A DNA stretch of 64,000 bases. Source: Puccinellia tenuiflora (lineage: Eukaryota > Streptophyta > Magnoliopsida > Poales > Poaceae). The stretch is taken from the NCBI GenBank assembly GCA_012064385.1, contig QRDG01001827.1, positions 62,001 to 126,000 on the forward strand, read 5' to 3'. Shown one piece after another: positions 24,325 through 36,090 of this stretch (positions are counted from its first letter, which is position 1; the number at the start of each line of letters is the position of its first letter). The translations under genes were made by a program, and so were the position numbers. Under the pieces are notes generated by a model. That model saw only the letters and a list, made by a program, of their open reading frames with translations. It did no database searches and was not told where the DNA came from.

Positions 24325-24762
24325 CTAATAATCCTCTTCCTCTATCCCATACCCAAGTTGATCTTCAAACAAGGGTAAGATAGACTCTGAATCTGCATCG
24401 TAATCTGAATCTGACTCTTGCAGCATCTCTGGTTTCTCAGCTTGTGGTTCCTCAGACTCGGCGATGATGCCGACCTCTGAAGTTCCGACCGACTCCTCGC
24501 CGTCGGACTCGACGACAACGGTTGGCTCTGATACTGATTCCGCCGAGTTCGCGCGAAGACCCGACGCGCAAACCATCCCGACGAACACGTTGATTCCTCC
24601 AAAGACAAGCTGGTAGCCTTCATCGACTTCGTTCATCTCCGAAGTCCAGCCTGAGTCATCGATCTCGGTCTCACCATGCTCATCAGTGTAGACCCGCCCG
24701 ATGGCGAGTTTCTCCATAGCTCGACGAGCAGCTCCAACGATCTCAACTCCTTTTGTCACCAT
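24325..24762 (-). CDS. Acidic leader ORF between primer site and gag
   Basis: An ATG at 24762, just inside the primer binding site, opens about 146 codons ending 25 bases before the gag start codon. The product starts MVTKGVEIVGAARRAMEKLA and becomes strongly acidic, with many Glu, Asp and Ser residues toward the end. I recognise no domain. It may be an additional small ORF or the remnant of an extended Gag N-terminus. Confidence 0.5.
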   Translation of the reverse strand: MVTKGVEIVGAARRAMEKLAIGRVYTDEHGETEIDDSGWTSEMNEVDEGYQLVFGGINVFVGMVCASGLRANSAESVSEPTVVVESDGEESVGTSEVGIIAESEEPQAEKPEMLQESDSDYDADSESILPLFEDQLGYGIEEEDY

Positions 24763-24765
24763 AGG

Positions 24766-24782
24766 CCCCACGGTGGGAGCCA
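24766..24782 (-). other. Primer binding site of the Tat element, tRNA-Lys-like
   Basis: In element sense TGGCTCCCACCGTGGGG starts two bases after the 5' LTR end. It resembles the plant tRNA-Lys 3' end complement TGGCGCCCAACGTGGGG with two changes. The tRNA assignment is from memory of that motif. Confidence 0.6.
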
Positions 24783-24784
24783 AC

Positions 24785-25358
24785 TGTCGTGGGGTTGTCA
24801 CGGCAAGTTCTTCCTCAGGGAAGATGAGTTCTGGGGCCATTTGTGATTGAAGTACGTAGGAACGATTAATCTCGCCGGGGAACAAGGATTTACCCAGGTT
24901 CGGCCCCTCTGATTAGAGGTAAAGACCTACTTTCTGCTTCTATGTTATTGCTCTTTACTAGATCTTGATTACAAGGACCCGGCTCCCACAACTCAGGAGC
25001 CGGCGACTTCTCTCTGGTGGCTAGGGTTTCTCTCTACTGGTTGAAGCTTAGAACTTAGAACTCCTCGATCTAAGGTCCAGGACCCTGCTTATAAAGGCTG
25101 CCGGGTCTCTGGACTTACAGGCTATACCGAGTCACACTAGAACACGGAGTCCTACTCTACGTCTTGGTCTTCCAAGTTAGACTCCGGGTTGTACTTGGAC
25201 TCCTTCTTTTGACGAGCCTCTTTCTCCACACGGGCCTTGGTCGGCTTGTCTCTAGCCCAGCCCATGTGACTTGTCTCGTGACTCGGCGTTGGCCTTCTTG
25301 GTCTTGGCGGGTCTACTTTCCGGGTCCATGGGCCTACCTGTAAAGTATCCCTCCATCA
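24785..25358 (-). repeat. 5' LTR of the Tat element
   Basis: A 574 bp LTR, partner of 12687-13262. In element sense a TATA-like TTTATAAG lies near 25089-25096, with the block shared among Tat-type LTRs (24889-24930) about 165 bp downstream. This is the promoter copy for the gag-pol transcript. Confidence 0.9.
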
Positions 25359-26559
25359 ATTATTGTGAGAGCCTCCATGAATATTTCCCTTATTTTTGAA
25401 GGTGCTTACTTGCTCCAATTAAATACATTTGGAATTTATCAAAAATGGCCATATTTAACTCTATGAACGAATGTTGCTTAAAACTTTTAATGTGGCCACA
25501 CCAAATTTTGTGGAGTTAATACATGTTATGGAGAGGCTACATAAATATTTTCATAATTTCTAAAAATGTTTAAGTGGCTCAATAAAATACCTAAAACCCT
25601 ACTGGTTTTAAAGAAACAGAAAAGAAAAGGAAAAATGTTTAACAACCTGACAGTGGGCCCCACTGCCAGCTCTCTCTCTCCTCCCTCTTCCTCTGTGGCG
25701 CCAGTGCCGCCCGTGCCATGACGTCGCCGTGTCGACTCCCCTGCTGCCTCCCCCGCACCCTGGCCCCCCCTGCGTGGATAAGAAGCAGCCGCCGTCGCCC
25801 TGCTCTCTCCTCTCTCCTCCCCTGCTCCTTGCTTCCCGCTGTAACCCTAACCCTAACTCGGTAGCCCCCGTCGAGCCGCCGCCGTCCGCTTCAAATCGCC
25901 GGCGACCGCTACCGCTCGAGCTCAAGCCGAAGCCGCCACGAGATGCGCCTTGCTCCCCTCATCCTCCACGCCGAAGGAATCATCGCGGGACGCCCTAATG
26001 CGCCGTCGCCGTCCATTCTCCCTTGCCGCCGGCTGCCGGCATGCGAGCACTATCTCGTCGCCGTCCAGCCTCCTCGTCCCTCGCCGACCGGCTCTTCGTG
26101 CTCCTGGTGAGCGCGCCGTCCTTGTGGACCCCTCCTCCCTCTTCCTCTCCCTCTCTTCGTCACTGTCGCCGTGCTCCGCCAACCGTCGCCGCTCCGATGG
26201 TCGCCGCCGGCCACTCCGGTGACCAAATGGTCCGTCCCGCCGCTCCCCGAGCTCCCCTCCGTCTCCTCTAGCTAGTAGCGTAGATGCCCGCGTCCAATTT
26301 CGTTCGTACACGACGAATTCGTGATCGACATGGCCTTAGTTCTTGGGTGATGTCATAGATGACGTCATCCGTTCTTAATTTCTAAATTCCAGAAATTAAC
26401 AGAAATTGGTAATTGCAATATCTAATTATTGGTAAATTAGAAAAATGCATATGACATACCAAATGGTTCATAATTTCATAACCTATTCAAATATGTCACT
26501 CACACATGCAAATGAATTTTGAATTTGAAATTTAAATGTGAAATGCAAATCATCTGTGA

Positions 26560-27660
26560 ATTATTTGAATTTTGGAAATTCATAGCTAGAGTTTTACAAT
26601 TCAGAAAAATTTGCAAATAAGATCTCAAAATGTTCAGGAAAACAACATCTAGTTGTTAGTGCTATTTCCATGAAATAATGAACCTTTTAATTTGCTGTTT
26701 ATCTAAAATTATTAAAATGACAGAAATTGTGTTAAACTTTGAATTTGCATATCTTTTGAACCATAAGTCCAAAAAATGCAAATAATATATCAAAATGCTC
26801 AGGAAGAAGTTATCTATCTGTTAGTACAATTGGTTGAATTAATTGACCAAAATAATTTGTCTATAATTAATAAAAACAGAAATGGCAGATTTAATTCAAA
26901 TTTTGGAAGTTGCATAACTTGAGTTCTACTCATCCAAAAATTATGAATAAGCTCTCAAAATGTTCAGTGAACAATTATCTATAAGTTTTTGTCATTTGAG
27001 GGAATTTTAGATCTAGTTTGGTGCTGTTTATTAAAAATAAACAAAATGGCAGAATTAATTCATTTATTGAAAATATCATAACTTTATGAATATTGCTCCA
27101 AAAATTATAAATGAGATCTTAAAATGTTCAGGAAAACAACATCTAAATGTTAGTTCCATTTACATGCAATAATGAACATTTAAATTTCTGTTTACTTAAA
27201 ATTATTAAAATGGCAGATTTAATTCCAATTTTAGAAAATCCATAACTTGAGTTTGGTTTACTCAAAAATTATGTTTAATAGCTCAAAATGTTCAGTAAAT
27301 AATGAACTACAAGTTTATATTTTTTTTGAGGCTTGTAGATTTAATTTTTGTGCTGTTCTTAAAAAAATAAATGAAATGCCAGAATTAAATCAATTATTAA
27401 AAATATCATAACTTGTTGAATAATGATTCAAAAATTGAAAATGATATATCAAATTGACCAGCAAAACAAATGCTATCTATCTACGTTAAGTTCCCAGCAT
27501 GAAACCAATTTTTCCTTTGATGTTATTTTCGAATTGGTTAAATTGATTTAAATTGCATAACCGTTTAAATCGCCAGTTCTTCATCGTTAATCGGAAAATT
27601 GCAAACGAGGTACCAAAATGATCAGTAGGACAATATCTATCTAATAATGTCATTTTCATG
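26560..27660 (+). repeat. Degenerate tandem array, seven units of about 165 bp, in the first LARD LTR
   Basis: A marker resembling CAAAATGTTCAG recurs at 26626, 26791, 26956, 27120, 27283, 27450 and 27614, spaced 163-167 bp. Each unit also keeps CATAACTTGAG-like and CAAAAATTAT-like segments at matching offsets, so whole units, not only the marker, are related. Divergence between neighbours is high. The array is AT-rich and contains no ORF. Confidence 0.85.
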
Positions 27661-29629
27661 CGTTTAGGACCCGTATTTCAGTACTGGACATTTTGGTAAA
27701 TAACACAAATCACTAAGTTAAAGATGGAGTTTTAACCCGTTAATTGTGATATTTAATTTAGGGGTTCCATTTAACTTGTGGGACATGCCCAATACCTTTT
27801 CAATGCATAATATGACCATATCATCATGATTGTGCATTGCACCTTGTATTCTTTTTATTTATTTCTTTTCCTGTATTGGTTGTGTTTCGGTAGATTCAGG
27901 AGTCGAGGTTCCACCACAATACCTTGACAACCAGCGCGACCAGTACTACCACCAAGGCAAGAACTTACCTAACCTTCTTGGCATCTAGCATCCAATTGTT
28001 TTACAAACTTATTTTATCCACCATAATATTGCATGCGATTCAAATGTCTCTTTTGATCAAGATTTAGAGTATCCTACAAATGCATGTCTTCCCCGAACCA
28101 TCACATGCTTCCCTCCTATGAACCATAGGTTTGATGTGTTGGCCGGAGACAAAGATATAATGGTTGTACTTATATGCTTAGCCATGCTTAGTCGTATGCT
28201 AGTTATGTCCGTTGATTAAATTCCATATTGATGATGTTAATGGAATGATTCGGGCATGGTGGATACATGTGATGCTTAATTAAATTGCTAAGAAGGCTGG
28301 GATGAGTTGCCATCGGGGATGGTGTCTTGTCTCGTTCTGGCCCCTAGGTGCGAGTTCTTTATCTCTTGAACCAAGACTAGCGTGCTTCCAATGGTGGGGA
28401 CATATGGAATCCCCTTTAACTGAATAATTAGTGCGGGTGTATCCAAGGGTCCTCTAGTTTGCGCTTTCCATTTGCGAGTGTGTAGCTGGTGATGAAAAAG
28501 AAGATGATGATGGTGATGATAGGAGTGGCGATGGGGGCAGGGGCTGAAATAGGCTGGGTAAACTTGTCCTGTCGCCACCGATGACCCTTGGATAGTCTCA
28601 TGCTTTGTAAAGGTTTAACCGCGCCTGCCCTGCCGGCTTTCCCCGGAAGAGAGCTAAATGATCAGGCAAGGGGTCGGACGGTACCAATGGTAAAAACAGT
28701 ACACCCCTGCAGGGTTTAATCTTTTCAAAAAGCCGTGTCTGCGGTTATGGAGAACTTGGGAATAGACGATAAGATCATAGATAACCTGAACCTTTAATCA
28801 AATGGCAGCTAGAGGTTGCATAATCAACGTGTGATAAAAGGTTCATTTCCTCGAGGGAGATTCGAGGGAGTGCCTTGGTGAAGATAAGTGAAGTTGTTGA
28901 ATATAGTAGGTTCCCTGTGAACCGAAGATAAAAGTGTTACCCTCATATCCCCTTATGAAAACCTTCTGATTAGACGATGCCATGAGTCCTAGTCTTCGGA
29001 AGGAAAAACTAGCTTTATGCAAAACAACTACTTATATAGCTTTGAAGCCTCCGTCAGCATCGGGCCTATATCGCCCTACTAATTCTTGCGAGTACGTCGT
29101 ACTCAGCCTTGCTTTGTTGATTATTATTTGTTTCAGAGGAGGACGCCACCGAACTAGAAGGTGGGTTCTACGTTGACTTCGACGAGTAGTCTGGGGTTCC
29201 CAGGTGGCAGCTTGGGACGTCTTGGAACAGGCTGGCACGGGATGTTTATCTGTAGGCCTCTTAGGCCATAATTTGGATCTTGTTGTTAGACAACTATAAT
29301 TGCTTTTCGCTTGATGTAATGATGGGTCTGCGACCTCTGATTGTGATATTTGCTATCTTTCTCAATTATATGAGTTGAACTATGATACCTTTGTGTCGTA
29401 GAGTCTGTGATGTGCCAGTTTGTTCCACAAGTCTTGGTCTCTCTACTATACGTGAAAGCGATGTCTGAGCTTATGGCGTGATTGAGGTGTTGTGTGCCGA
29501 TGATCCATTCCGAGCACACCTGCCAAAGGTTTTGGGCTGGGATTAGTAAATCCAGTAACCTTCGATTATGTAGCATGACCGGTTACACAACGTTTCACTG
29601 TATAGTTCTGGGGTCAGGGCACTACAATT

Positions 29630-29641
29630 TGGTATCAGAGC
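29630..29641 (+). other. Primer binding site, initiator tRNA-Met type
   Basis: TGGTATCAGAGC lies three bases after the first LARD LTR end CTACA. This is the standard plant initiator methionine tRNA site. Confidence 0.9.
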
Positions 29642-31692
29642 AGGACTGCCAGTAGGAAACCCGTTTTACTGGTCGATGTCGAGTCTAGTGTTCGTGAAAA
29701 ACTATTTTAACCTAAAAAGGAGTTGTGAAAACCATCTTAGGATTCTTTTTACTCCTTACCCAATTCGCTCCATCTCTGAGTTATCTTACCTCCAATTGAT
29801 TTAGCGGTTCTACTGCTCGTCTGGCAATTCAAATCTTTAGGATCACGGGGTTGGGTTCTATCATTAGTTACTGGTTAACTTTGCTCGTCTGCCAATTCTA
29901 AAGCCTGAAGAAAGGAAATGTTGCGGATCGTCAAGAAATTCCCTTGCTTTAGCCCAAGATCTTGAACCGAAGGTCCCGGATTGTGCTAGGGCTCAGGTGT
30001 AATGATTTATGAGGGTTGTCACCCATGTGAGCATTATGCTACTCGTGAGTCCCAGTACATGAAGCTGATCTTTAACGCAAGATCTTTCCTGTTGAATCCT
30101 GATGTTAATTGTAAATCCCTACATCAGGTTGGCAAAATTTTGGAGTTAGTCTTCAAACTCGAGGTTGCCGTCGTAATTGACTTGCTCAGCAATGCTCTCC
30201 TTTGACACTAGTTATAGCTGGTTATTCTGTCATGAAACCATCTGGATCACGATAAGAGTGCTCATCGCGAGTTTCCCAGCTATCTTTGTGCCTCCTCCGG
30301 TAACACTTGTTAGTGAAACCCTTTCAGCACTAGTTGTTGGAAGAGTGCTAACAAGGGCTTCTACAAATCTCTTGGAATTGGTGTTAGCCCGTTTTCTTAC
30401 TCTTAATCTGTTGTCCGACCTTTGTCTGTCTGTCGACAGTCAAGTGTTATCGTGCATTGGTGTGTTCCGATGCATGTTACCCTTGTGGTCCGTCAATACA
30501 TTCCACGTCGGGATGTTAGGAGAAACAAACTCCGGTACCATGTCCATTCTCGGACCAGGTCAAAGTATTGTAATCCGCAGAATAAGATGCTTGTCTAGCT
30601 TTTGTTCTGTTCCACCTTGGAGTGTCACACTCTTTTATATCAAGAGGTCGTGCCTAGTCTCATGACGTACTTGATGAAGTGGTACTCTTACCCTTCCTTA
30701 TCCATCTACCTCCGAGCTACTCGGGCTCGAGATTGTTGAGGATGCATATTGATGTGGAAATCGGACATTCTTAGCAATTGATATTGCTTTGACATCCAAG
30801 GACTTTGATGGCACTCTTAGCACGATTGGTAATCAGATCATCAAGCCGAGTTTGACTGTGCTACCAAGTCCATTTGTTCAGGTGCCCACCTTCGGTCAAT
30901 AAGTTAGATTCGTGTCGAAACTCCAAGACCACATCTGTTTTGCTTGGAAAAGTAAATCTTCCTCTCGTAATCTAGCTCATGTTCTGGAGCTTGACGCTGT
31001 GGTAAATTCTTGAGAACCTTACCTCTCGTTAGCTGTTGTAACTCCTCCCTCGGACATGGCAAGTCTGAAATATCCGCACGCTTAACCAAATCTAAATCTC
31101 AAGCAGAAATGATGGTTGGTGTTCTTAAGAGTATGACATAGGCCTTGTGTAATCCGGAAAGTTTGAGGTGGTGGTTGCCCTAATTAACTGGAAGGTCTAT
31201 TGTGATATCCTCTTGCCTTTCCTAAAATCAAAACACTCTCCATGAGGATTCTGTGCTACTTATTCTAGAAGTTGCCCTTATGGTCTCCTTGCAACCTTAA
31301 AGGTCCGACCTCCACTCGATGACCTATTGAAGGCTTTTCCGAAGCCTGATGGTGGTATCTAGAACATCGAGGAGAACATTAACGTGGTGTTGCCAAAAAT
31401 GTCTCTCGGTCATTTCTCCTATCCTCTGCTCGACCTTTGTTTGGTCAAGTTGTTCCTAGTTTTCCTCATTGGCTTATGGAATTGTGCAAAGTTCATATTT
31501 CCAACCCTTGGAGAAAACTTGTCTGTCCCCTTGAACTATCTTCCGTTTCTTGTCGGCACGTCATGCTTGCTACCTTACTCTCTGCAACAAGGAAGATCAT
31601 CGTGGGATCGAGAAGATCGTTGAAGTTAAGGGTGCTCGTGTTTCCCTCCTCTCCCTCTTCCTACTCTAGGAATCTCGGGGCGAGATTCTTGT
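29642..31692 (+). other. Interior of the LARD-like element, no genes seen
   Basis: About 2.05 kb between primer site and polypurine tract. ORFs reach 162 codons (30177-30665) but show no gag, protease, RT or integrase motif in any frame, and the composition is even. I see nothing coding here. The last 50 bases match the conserved 3' end of Tekay-type elements. Confidence 0.7.
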
Positions 31693-31700
31693 AAGGGGGG
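31693..31700 (+). other. Polypurine tract of the LARD-like element
   Basis: AAGGGGGG lies six bases before the second LTR start, preceded by CTCGGGGCGAGATTCTTG. Confidence 0.8.
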
Positions 31701-31706
31701 TAGAAT

Positions 31707-34700
31707 TGTAACAGCCCAGAATTGGCACCCTAAAATATGGGCCAAATTTTCACTTTTTCTTTTCATTGCATCATGGCATATATTATTAAATTGCTAAATT
31801 TAATAAGAGCAACAATGGAAAGAATTAAAGGGAAGCAAAACCCTTCCCAAATTTCCAAACCAAGTGTGATTGCTCAAATTGGCAAAACCAAATATTCTTG
31901 AGTTTCCATATTTGTCCAGGAAGTTCCAAGAATGCATTTCATAATTATTTGGCAAAGTAAAATTCTTGCCAAACAATTAAATAAATTGGGACTTCAAAAT
32001 TGAGTTAAACCAATTCTTAAATTGAAACCAAGTTAAACCTTTCCAAAAATTCAAACTAAAATCATGGGAAGCTTCAATATTATTGTGAGAGCCTCCATGA
32101 ATATTTCCCTTATTTTTGAAGGTGCTTACTTGCTCCAATTAAATACATTTTGGAATTTATCAAAAATGGCCATATTTAACTCTATGAACGAATGTTGCTC
32201 AAAACTTTTAATGTGGCCACACCAAATTTTGTGGAGTTAATACATGTTATGGAGAGGCTACATAAATATTTTCATAATTTCTAAAAATGTTTAAGTGGCT
32301 CAATAAAATACCTAAAACCCTACTGGTTTTAAAGAAACAGAAAAGAAAAGGAAAAATGTTTAACAACCTGACAGTGGGCCCCACTGCCAGCTCTCTCTCT
32401 CCTCCATCTTCCTTTGTGGCGCCAGTGCCGCCCGTGCCATGACGTCACCGTGTCGACTCCCCTGCTGCCTCCCCCGCACCCTGGCCCCCCCTGCGTGGTT
32501 TAGAAGCAGCCGCCGTCGCCCTGCTCTCTCCTCTCTCCTCCCCTGCTCCTTGCTTACCGCTGTAACCCTAACCCTAACTCGGTAGCCCCCGTCGAGCCAC
32601 CGCCGTCCGCTTCAAATCGCCGGCGACCGCTGCCGCTCGAGCTCAAGCCGAAGCCGCCACGAGATGCGCCTTGCTCCCCTCGTCCTCCACGCCGAAGGAA
32701 TCATCGCGGGACGCCCTAACGCGCCGTCGCCGTCCACTCTCCCTTGCCGCCGGCCGCCGGCATGCGAGCACTGTCTCGTCGCTGTCCGGCCTCCTCGTCC
32801 CTCGCCGACCGGCTCTTCGTGCTCCTGGGGCGCGCGCCGTCCTCGTGGACCCCTCCTCCCTCTCCCTCTCCCTCTCTTCGTCACTATCGCCGTGCTCCGC
32901 CAACCGTCGCCGCTCCGATGGTCGCCGCCGGCCACTCCGGTGACCAAATGGTCCGTCCCGCCGCTCCCCGAGCTCCCCTCCGTCTCCTCTAGCTAGTAGC
33001 GTAGATGCCCGCGTCCAATTTCGTTCGTACACGACGAATTCGTGATCGACATGGCCTCAGTTCTTGGGTGATGTCATTGATGACGTCATCCGTTCTTAAT
33101 TTCTAAATTCCAGAAATTAACAGAAATTGGTAATTGCAATATCTAATTATTGGTAAATTAGAAAAATGCATATGACATACCAAATGGTTCATAATTTCAT
33201 AACCTATTCAAATATGTCACTCACACATGCAAATGAATTTTGAATTTGAAATTTAAATGTGAAATACAAATCATCTGTGAATTATTCGAATTTTGGAAAT
33301 TCATAGCTAGAGTTTTACAATTCAGAAAAATTTGCAAATAAGATCTTAAAATGTTCAGGAAAACAACATCTAGTTGTTAGTGCTATTTCCATGAAATAAT
33401 GAACCTTTTAATTTGCTGTTTATCTAAAATTATTAAAATGACAGAAATTGTGTTAAACTTTGAATTTGCATATCTTTTGAACCATAAGTCCAAAAAATGC
33501 AAATAATATATCAAAATGCTCAGGAAGAAGTTATCTATCTGTTAGTACCATTGGTTGAATTAATTGACCAGAATAATTTGTCTACAATTAATAAAAACAG
33601 AAATGGCAGATTTAATTCAAATTTTGGAAGTTGCATAACTTGAGTTCTACACATCCAAAAATTATGAATAAGCTCTCAAAATGTTCAGTGAACAATTATC
33701 TACAAGTTTTTATCATTTGAGGGAATTTTAGATCTAGTTTGGTGCTGTTTATTAAAAATAAACAAAATGGCAGAATTAATTCATTTATTGAAAATATCAT
33801 AACTTTATGAATATTGCTCCAAAAATTATAAATGAGATCTTAAAATGTTCAGGAAAACAACATCTAAATGTTAGTTCCATTTACATGCAATAATGAACAT
33901 TTAAATTTCTGTTTACTTAAATTATTAAAATGGCAGATTTAATTCCAATTTTAGAAAATCAATAACTTGAGTTTGGTTTACTCAAAAATTATGTTTAATA
34001 GCTCAAAATGTTCAGTAAATAATGAACTACAAGTTTATATTTTTTTGAGGCTTGTAGATTTAACTTTTGTGCTGTTCTTAAAAAATAAATGAAATGCCAG
34101 AATTAAATCAATTATTAAAAATATCATAACTTGTTGAATAATGATTCAAAAATTGCAAATGATATATCAAATTGACCAGCAAAACAAATGCTATCTATCT
34201 ATGTTAAGTTCCCAGCATGAAACCAATTTTTCCTTTGATGTTATTTTCGAATTGGTTAAATTGATTTAAATTGCATAACCGTTTAAATCGCCAGTTCTTC
34301 ATCGTTAATCGGAAAATTGCAAACGAGGTACCAAAATGATCAGTAGGACAATACCTATCTAATAATGTCATTTTCATGCATTTAGGACCCGTATTTCAGT
34401 ACTGGACATTTTGGTAAATAACACAAATCACTAAGTTAAAGATGGAGTTTTAACTCGTTAATTGTGATATTTAATTTAGGGGTTCCATTTAATTTGTGGG
34501 ACATGCCCAATACCTTTTCAATGCATAATATGACCATATCATCATGATTGTGCATTGCACCTTGTATTCTTGTTATTTATTTCTTTTCCTGTATTGGTTG
34601 TGTTTCGGTAGATTCAGGAGTCGAGGTTCCACCACAATACCTTCACAACCAGCGCGACCAGTACTACCAGCAAGGCAAGAACTAACCTAACCTTCTTGGC

Positions 34701-36087
34701 ATCTAGCATCCAATTGTTTTACAAACTTATTTTATCCACCATAATATTGCATGCGATTCAAATGTCTCTTTTGATCAAGATTTAGAGTATCCTACAAATG
34801 CATGTCTTCCCCGAACCATCACATGCTTCCCTCCTATGAACCATAGGTTTGATGTGTTGGCCGGAGACAAAGATATAATGGTTGTACTTATATGCTTAGC
34901 CATGCTTTGTCGTATGCTAGTTATGTCCGTTGATTAAATTCCATATTGATGATGTTAATGGAATGATTCGGGCATGGTGGATACATGTGATGCTTAATTA
35001 AATTGCTAAGAAGGCTGGGATGAGTTGCCATAGGGGATGGTGTCTTGTCTCGTTCTGGCCCCTAGGTGCGAGTTCTTTACCTCTTGAACCAAGACTAGCG
35101 TGCTTCCAACGGTGGGGACATATGGAATCCCCTTTAACTGAATAATTAGTGCGGGCGTATCCAAGGGTCCTCTAGTTTGCGCTTTCCATTTGCGAGTGTT
35201 TAGCCGGTGATGAAAAAGAAGATGATGATGGTGATGATAGGAGTGGCGATGGGGGCAGGGGCTGAAATAGGCTGGGTAAACTTGTCCTGTCGCCACCGAT
35301 GACCCTTGGATAGTCTCATGCTTTGTAAAGGTTTAACCGCGCCTGCCCTGCCGGCTTTCCCCGGAAGAGAGCTAAATGATCAGGCAAGGGGTCGGACGGT
35401 ACCAATGGTAAAAACAGTACACCCCTGCAGGGTTTAATCTTTTCGAAAAGCCGTGTCCGCGGTTATGGACAACTTGGGAATAGATGATAAGATCATAGAT
35501 AACCTGAACCTTTAATCAAATGGCAGCTAGAGGTTGCATAATCAACGTGTGATAAAAGGTTCATTTCCTCGAGGGAGATTCGAGGGAGTGCCTTGGTGGA
35601 GATAAGTGGAGTTGCTGAATACAGTAGGTTCCCTGTGAACCGAAGATAAAAGTGTTACCCTCTTATCCCCTTATGAAAACCTTCTGATTAGACGATGGCA
35701 TGAGTCCTAGTCTTCGGAAGGAAAAACTAGCTTTATGGAAAACAACTACTTATATAGCTTTGAAGCCTCCGTCAGCATCGGGCATATATCGCCCTACTAA
35801 TTCTTGCGAGTACGTCGTACTCAGCCTTGCTTTGTTGATTATTATTTGTTTCAGAGGAGGACGCCACCGAACTGAAAGGTGGGTTCTACGTTGACTTCGA
35901 CGAGTAGTCTGGGGTTCCCAGATGGCATCTTGGGACGTCTTGGAACAGGCTGGCACGGGATGTTTATCTGTAGGCCTCTTAGGCCATAATTTGGATCTTG
36001 TTGTTAGACAACTATAATTGCTTTCCGCTTGATGTAATGATGGGTCTGCGACCTTTGATTGTGATATTTGCTATCTTTCTCAATTAT
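31707..36087 (+). repeat. Second LTR of the LARD-like element, truncated
   Basis: This aligns with the first LTR from TGTAACAGCCC to CAATTAT at 36081-36087, about 98 percent identical by eye, and lacks the nested Tat element. The final 257 bp of the LTR (29370-29626 in the first copy) are missing, replaced directly by the second copy of the 4.5 kb duplication. Confidence 0.9.
33280..34380 (+). repeat. Degenerate 165 bp tandem array in the second LARD LTR
   Basis: The same seven-unit array as in the first LTR, with markers starting near 33347, 33512, 33677 and onward. Because both LTRs keep it at almost equal spacing, the array predates this insertion. Confidence 0.8.
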
Positions 36088-36090
36088 CTT
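36088..36090. other. Rearrangement junction with short filler
   Basis: The LTR ends at CAATTAT and the duplicated Athila sequence begins at TAAATGCATGG (36091). The three bases CTT between them belong to neither side. The string TATCTTT occurs both in the LTR at 36072-36078 and across the junction at 36085-36091, which suggests template-copied filler during end joining. Confidence 0.75.

Larger units (their letters stand above)
12687..25358 (-). mobile_element. Complete Tat-lineage Ty3/gypsy retrotransposon with an antisense gene
   Basis: This 12.7 kb element lies on the minus strand: 5' LTR 24785-25358, primer site, leader ORF, gag, protease, RT, RNase H and integrase, then an oppositely transcribed spliced gene, polypurine tract and 3' LTR 12687-13262. 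The DGGSS protease, the separate second RNase H-like domain before integrase, and an extra antisense ORF between integrase and the 3' LTR are Tat features. The two LTRs differ by seven substitutions and one small complex change in 575 bp, so insertion is recent, about half a million years at the commonly used grass rate of 1.3e-8 per site per year. Only ATT of a target duplication is clear at the right flank. Confidence 0.9.
12312..29626 (+). repeat. First LTR of the LARD-like element, split by a nested Tat element
   Basis: The two parts are 12312-12686 and 25359-29626, together about 4.64 kb, starting TGTAACAGCCC and ending CTACA. The second LTR at 31707 runs uninterrupted across the point of the nested insertion, which fixes its site. 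The LTR has an AT-rich start, a GC-rich block at 25680-26280 containing spurious ORFs, a seven-unit tandem array at about 26560-27660, and a mixed-composition end. No long ORF is plausible. Confidence 0.9.
12312..36087 (+). mobile_element. LARD-like non-autonomous gypsy element with 4.6 kb LTRs, 3' end deleted
   Basis: The element has a first LTR (12312-29626, split by a nested Tat element), an initiator tRNA-Met primer site, about 2.08 kb of interior without recognisable genes, a polypurine tract and a second LTR cut at 36087. Long LTRs around a short noncoding core match the large retrotransposon derivative class; the Triticeae element Sukkula is the best-known example of that layout, but I cannot say this is the same family. 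The interior end, CTCGGGGCGAGATTCTTG then AAGGGGGG, is the conserved 3' end of Del/Tekay chromoviruses, so the element is probably derived from that lineage. It inserted in copia gag with target CCCTT. Confidence 0.8.

Noticed and set aside
25838..25860. CCCTAACCCTAA stretch resembling a telomere repeat
   Set aside because: Only two units, of the non-plant form, within an LTR and repeated in its partner LTR.
25608..26311. GC-rich ORFs repeated at 32612-33032
   Set aside because: They lie in the two copies of the LARD LTR, overlap on both strands and show no domain. The similarity is that of the LTRs.
28288..28578. His-rich ORF (also 35006-35296)
   Set aside because: The His run comes from a GATGAT repeat in the LTR; no other protein feature.
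30177..30665. 162-codon ORF in the LARD interior
   Set aside because: No domain, no retroviral motif and no related ORF in neighbouring elements; length is compatible with chance.
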